DNA of 64,000 nt from Chitinophaga nivalis (GTDB taxonomy: Bacteria; Bacteroidota; Bacteroidia; Chitinophagales; Chitinophagaceae), in assembly GCF_025989125.1 (NCBI RefSeq), contig NZ_JAPDNR010000001.1, forward strand, positions 558,001-622,000, written 5' to 3'. Each line of letters starts with the position of its first letter. The first letter of the stretch is position 1. A program made the position numbers and the translations under genes. Below, one piece after another: positions 61,634 to 64,000 of this stretch. The notes below the pieces were generated by a model. It made no database searches. It saw only the letters and a list, made by a program, of their open reading frames with translations, and had not been told where the DNA came from.

Positions 61634-63793
61634 TTACTTCACCAGTTTCAGCTCATCAATGATATTTTTAGCACCACCCAGTTTCTCTACACACCACAAT
61701 ACATAACGTACATCCACGCAGATGGTACGGTTCAATTTAGAATCAAACTGAATTTTATGGCTCAGGGCTTCGTAGTTGCCATCGAAGGCCAGTCCGATCA
61801 GTTCACCATTGGCATTGATCACCGGAGAACCAGAGTTACCACCGGTAATATCGTTGGTTGTAATAAAACATACTACCACATCATTCCGTTTGGCATCTTT
61901 GTACTGACCGAAATCTTTTTTGTTGTACAGGTTCACATAGTTTTCCGGCAGATCGAATTCGTAATCACCCGGTACATATTTATCCAGCACACCTTTCATC
62001 GTACATACGTAGTCATAGCTCACAGCATCCCGCGGTGTATAAGGCTTCACCTGACCATAAGATAAACGCATGGTGAAGTTGGCATCCGGATACCTGTTGG
62101 CACCAGGCGTCATTTCGATCACACCTTTCAGGTAGATACGACCCAGCTCTTTGGTTTTTTCTGCGAACTGGCTGTATAATGGCAGATATTTGCTGTTATT
62201 TTTCAGGAAAGCGCTGGCATAAGCAAAGGCAGGATCCTGCTGAAGGGTTACGGCATCCGGGTTAGCAACAAAAGCTTTCCATTTGGTATCATTGAAGATG
62301 ATGGTGTTGGACATCAGTGCTGCAGCCCAGAGACGGTAAGTATTTTCCTCATCGAGGCTACCGTATTTGGCTTTCAGTGACGCGTAAAAATCAGCAGGCT
62401 GCTGTTCTTTAGCGATATCCGTGTAGAACATCCGGGCAGTAGCTGACAGTATTTTCTGATCGCTGGCTTTATTTTCCACACCCAGGAAACCACTACGGGC
62501 TTTATCTGCTGCTTCGATGGCATTTTTCACTGCATCTTTTGCCGCACCTGGCGTTACCAATGCATTTTCCACATTTTGCAGGGAAGCCGCAAAAGCAGCT
62601 ACCGGAGAACCCAGGATACCTTCGTTCAGGTACATCCGTTGTTTCGCATAAGGAGTCCATGCTTTATAGGCCTGCTCGTAATCTTTCATCACACTGGCAT
62701 ATTCCGGCTTCTGCTGTGCCCAGGTGCTGAAAGCTGCCTCTTGTTTTTGTTTATCTGCGAGTACACCATGTTTTTCCAGTTGTTTGGTTTCCCCGTCAAA
62801 GAATTTCCAGTAGTTGGCAATAGTAGCATAGGAAGATGCCAGCTGTAACTTAACAGCAGGATCTTTTTTCATTTCTTCCAGCATCGCTTTCAGTCTCACA
62901 TCACGCAGATTCACCAGTGAAGGGCTTTCGATGGAAGTTTTCAGTTTTACACCATAGGAAGTTTCGTAGCGGTTGGTACCACCTGGATAACCAAAGATCA
63001 TGGCATAATCATTTTCCTTTACGCCTTTGATAGATACCGGCAGGAAATGTTTTGGTTTTAAAGGCACGTTGTCTGCAGCATAAGGAGCAGGTTTACCATC
63101 TTTTCCGGCATACACACGGAAGATGGAGAAGTCACCGGTGTGGCGCGGCCATTCCCAGTTATCTGTATCACCTCCGAATTTACCTACATTTTCAGGAGGT
63201 GTACCTACCAGGCGGATATCTGTATAACGTTCGTATACAAACAACAGGTACTGGTTATTTTTAAACATCGGTACGATCTGGGCTTCATAACCGGTATTGG
63301 CAACCGCTTTAGCGATAATACCCTGGTAAGCCTGATATTCTTTTTTGGCGCGGTCGGCAGCAGTAGCTCCCTGCAGAGATGCTTCCACTTCTTTGGTGAC
63401 ATCTTCTACTTTCACCAGAAACTGTACACTCAGTTTATTGGCAGGAATTTCTTCCTTTTTATTTTTGGCATAGAAGCCATTTTTCAGGTAGTTATGTTCT
63501 ACAGAACTGGCGGCAGCAATCGCCCCGTAACCGCAGTGGTGGTTGGTAAAAACCAGTCCTTCCGCACTTACTATTTCACCAGTACAACCAGCACCGAAAA
63601 TTACAATGGCATCTTTCAAAGACGCTTTATTAATGCTGTACAATTGTTCTTTGGTTAGCTTCAATCCTCTCTTCACCATGTCATTGTACGTTTGCTGCCC
63701 TAATAAATACGGCAGCCACATGCCCTCATCTGCTTTAGCCCATTTTATACTTACGCTAAGCAACAAGAGCAAAACCATTAACTTTTTCCTCAT
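61634..63793 (-). CDS. S46 family dipeptidyl-peptidase, DPP7-like
   Basis: A 719-residue serine peptidase with a signal peptide (MRKKLMVLLLLLSVSIKWAKA). The catalytic His is in TNHHCGYG (His85/86) and the catalytic Ser654 in GGNSGSPV. The residue that sets specificity is Gly672 in GLAFDGNYE; DPP7 has Gly here and prefers hydrophobic P1 residues, while DPP11 has Arg for acidic P1. It removes dipeptides from peptides in the periplasm, supporting growth on proteins. The ATG at 63793 begins the signal peptide; the frame is open 39 bases further. Promoter box at 63820-63827. Confidence 0.94.
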   Translation of the reverse strand: MRKKLMVLLLLLSVSIKWAKADEGMWLPYLLGQQTYNDMVKRGLKLTKEQLYSINKASLKDAIVIFGAGCTGEIVSAEGLVFTNHHCGYGAIAAASSVEHNYLKNGFYAKNKKEEIPANKLSVQFLVKVEDVTKEVEASLQGATAADRAKKEYQAYQGIIAKAVANTGYEAQIVPMFKNNQYLLFVYERYTDIRLVGTPPENVGKFGGDTDNWEWPRHTGDFSIFRVYAGKDGKPAPYAADNVPLKPKHFLPVSIKGVKENDYAMIFGYPGGTNRYETSYGVKLKTSIESPSLVNLRDVRLKAMLEEMKKDPAVKLQLASSYATIANYWKFFDGETKQLEKHGVLADKQKQEAAFSTWAQQKPEYASVMKDYEQAYKAWTPYAKQRMYLNEGILGSPVAAFAASLQNVENALVTPGAAKDAVKNAIEAADKARSGFLGVENKASDQKILSATARMFYTDIAKEQQPADFYASLKAKYGSLDEENTYRLWAAALMSNTIIFNDTKWKAFVANPDAVTLQQDPAFAYASAFLKNNSKYLPLYSQFAEKTKELGRIYLKGVIEMTPGANRYPDANFTMRLSYGQVKPYTPRDAVSYDYVCTMKGVLDKYVPGDYEFDLPENYVNLYNKKDFGQYKDAKRNDVVVCFITTNDITGGNSGSPVINANGELIGLAFDGNYEALSHKIQFDSKLNRTICVDVRYVLWCVEKLGGAKNIIDELKLVK

Positions 63794-63819
63794 ATAATTT
63801 GGTTTTGTTTTAAGGACCC

Positions 63820-63827
63820 CAAACCTA
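63820..63827 (-). promoter_or_regulatory. -7 box of the S46 peptidase gene
   Basis: Minus-strand TAGGTTTG, an exact TAnnTTTG match, 26 bases upstream of the ATG at 63793. Confidence 0.55.
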
Positions 63828-64000
63828 GCCAATTTTTTGTTAACGACCGCAGGAATAGGGATTAACGGCCATTCCGCCCTCTCTAAATTGCCGGAGCTGT
63901 TACCAGCTGGTTACCTATCCGGGCAATATCATCCATTTACCCACCCTGGTGGTGTGATATCTGCTATTACGCTCCGCTGCGCGTTTTCATATTTCTTAAT

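Noticed and set aside
1..64000. Search for CRISPR repeats, tRNA cloverleafs, rRNA and transposase genes
   Set aside because: None found by reading intergenic regions; no regularly spaced repeats, no tRNA-like stems with CCA or GTTCGA motifs, no DDE transposase.

Overview
The window is a stretch of a Bacteroidota chromosome, most likely from the Chitinophagaceae and close to Chitinophaga. The evidence is direct: two SusC/SusD pairs, one of them controlled by an ECF sigma/FecR anti-sigma pair; an S46 dipeptidyl-peptidase; a bTHX ribosomal protein; a bacterial GH3 protein; PorT-like outer-membrane barrels; and many start regions carrying the Bacteroidota -7 promoter box TAnnTTTG. It is mainly a core chromosomal region. 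I found no phage, transposase, CRISPR array, rRNA or tRNA.

Layout. 1-7.2 kb: the split methionine synthase (the end of the homocysteine half, then the pterin/B12/AdoMet half), exonuclease III, a DUF4286 protein, HU, bTHX, PdxH on the other strand, and a DUF3298 lipoprotein. 7.3-11.1 kb (minus strand): a translation block read rplM-rpsI, rpsB, tsf, pyrH; S2 has a long acidic and Gly/Arg-rich tail. 11.4-15.8 kb: a SusC/SusD pair with no enzyme beside it. 16.2-23.7 kb: a YugP-type metallopeptidase, then on the plus strand radA, comF, a glutathione peroxidase, a lipoprotein, holB and a RicT/YaaT-like PSP1 protein. 23.9-26 kb: an NdpA-like nucleoid protein and an SMP-30-like secreted protein.

26-35.9 kb (minus strand) is a compact polysaccharide-utilization-type locus: ECF sigma, FecR, SusC with an STN domain, SusD, and one very large secreted glycoside-hydrolase-like protein. 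The STN/FecR/sigma chain suggests that substrate at the outer membrane switches on the locus. 36-40.3 kb holds fabG, a GH3-family protein, lptB and metF. 40.6-44.6 kb holds three tandem outer-membrane barrels and a TlpA-like thioredoxin-fold protein.

44.7-57 kb (plus strand): rlmD, a pair of rhomboids of which the second lacks the catalytic residues, a pair of membrane-anchored endonuclease/exonuclease/phosphatase-fold proteins, cysS, a glutaminyl-cyclase-like M28 lipoprotein, AlkA-like and AlkB-like alkylation-repair proteins, a SIR2-like protein 11 bp behind alkB, and a DUF4377 plus double-META protein. 56.8-63.8 kb (minus strand): VOC protein and AraC regulator, an IPT/TIG lipoprotein, a DASS anion transporter with an O/P-type porin, and a DPP7-like S46 peptidase.

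The observations most worth a second look are the alkB-SIR2 pairing, the pseudo-rhomboid beside an apparently active rhomboid, the self-regulated single-enzyme SusCD locus, the S2 tail, promoter boxes placed so that transcripts would be leaderless, and two intergenic terminators sharing the same ATTACGCAT inverted-repeat core. Family assignments rest on motif recognition by eye; no database search was run.
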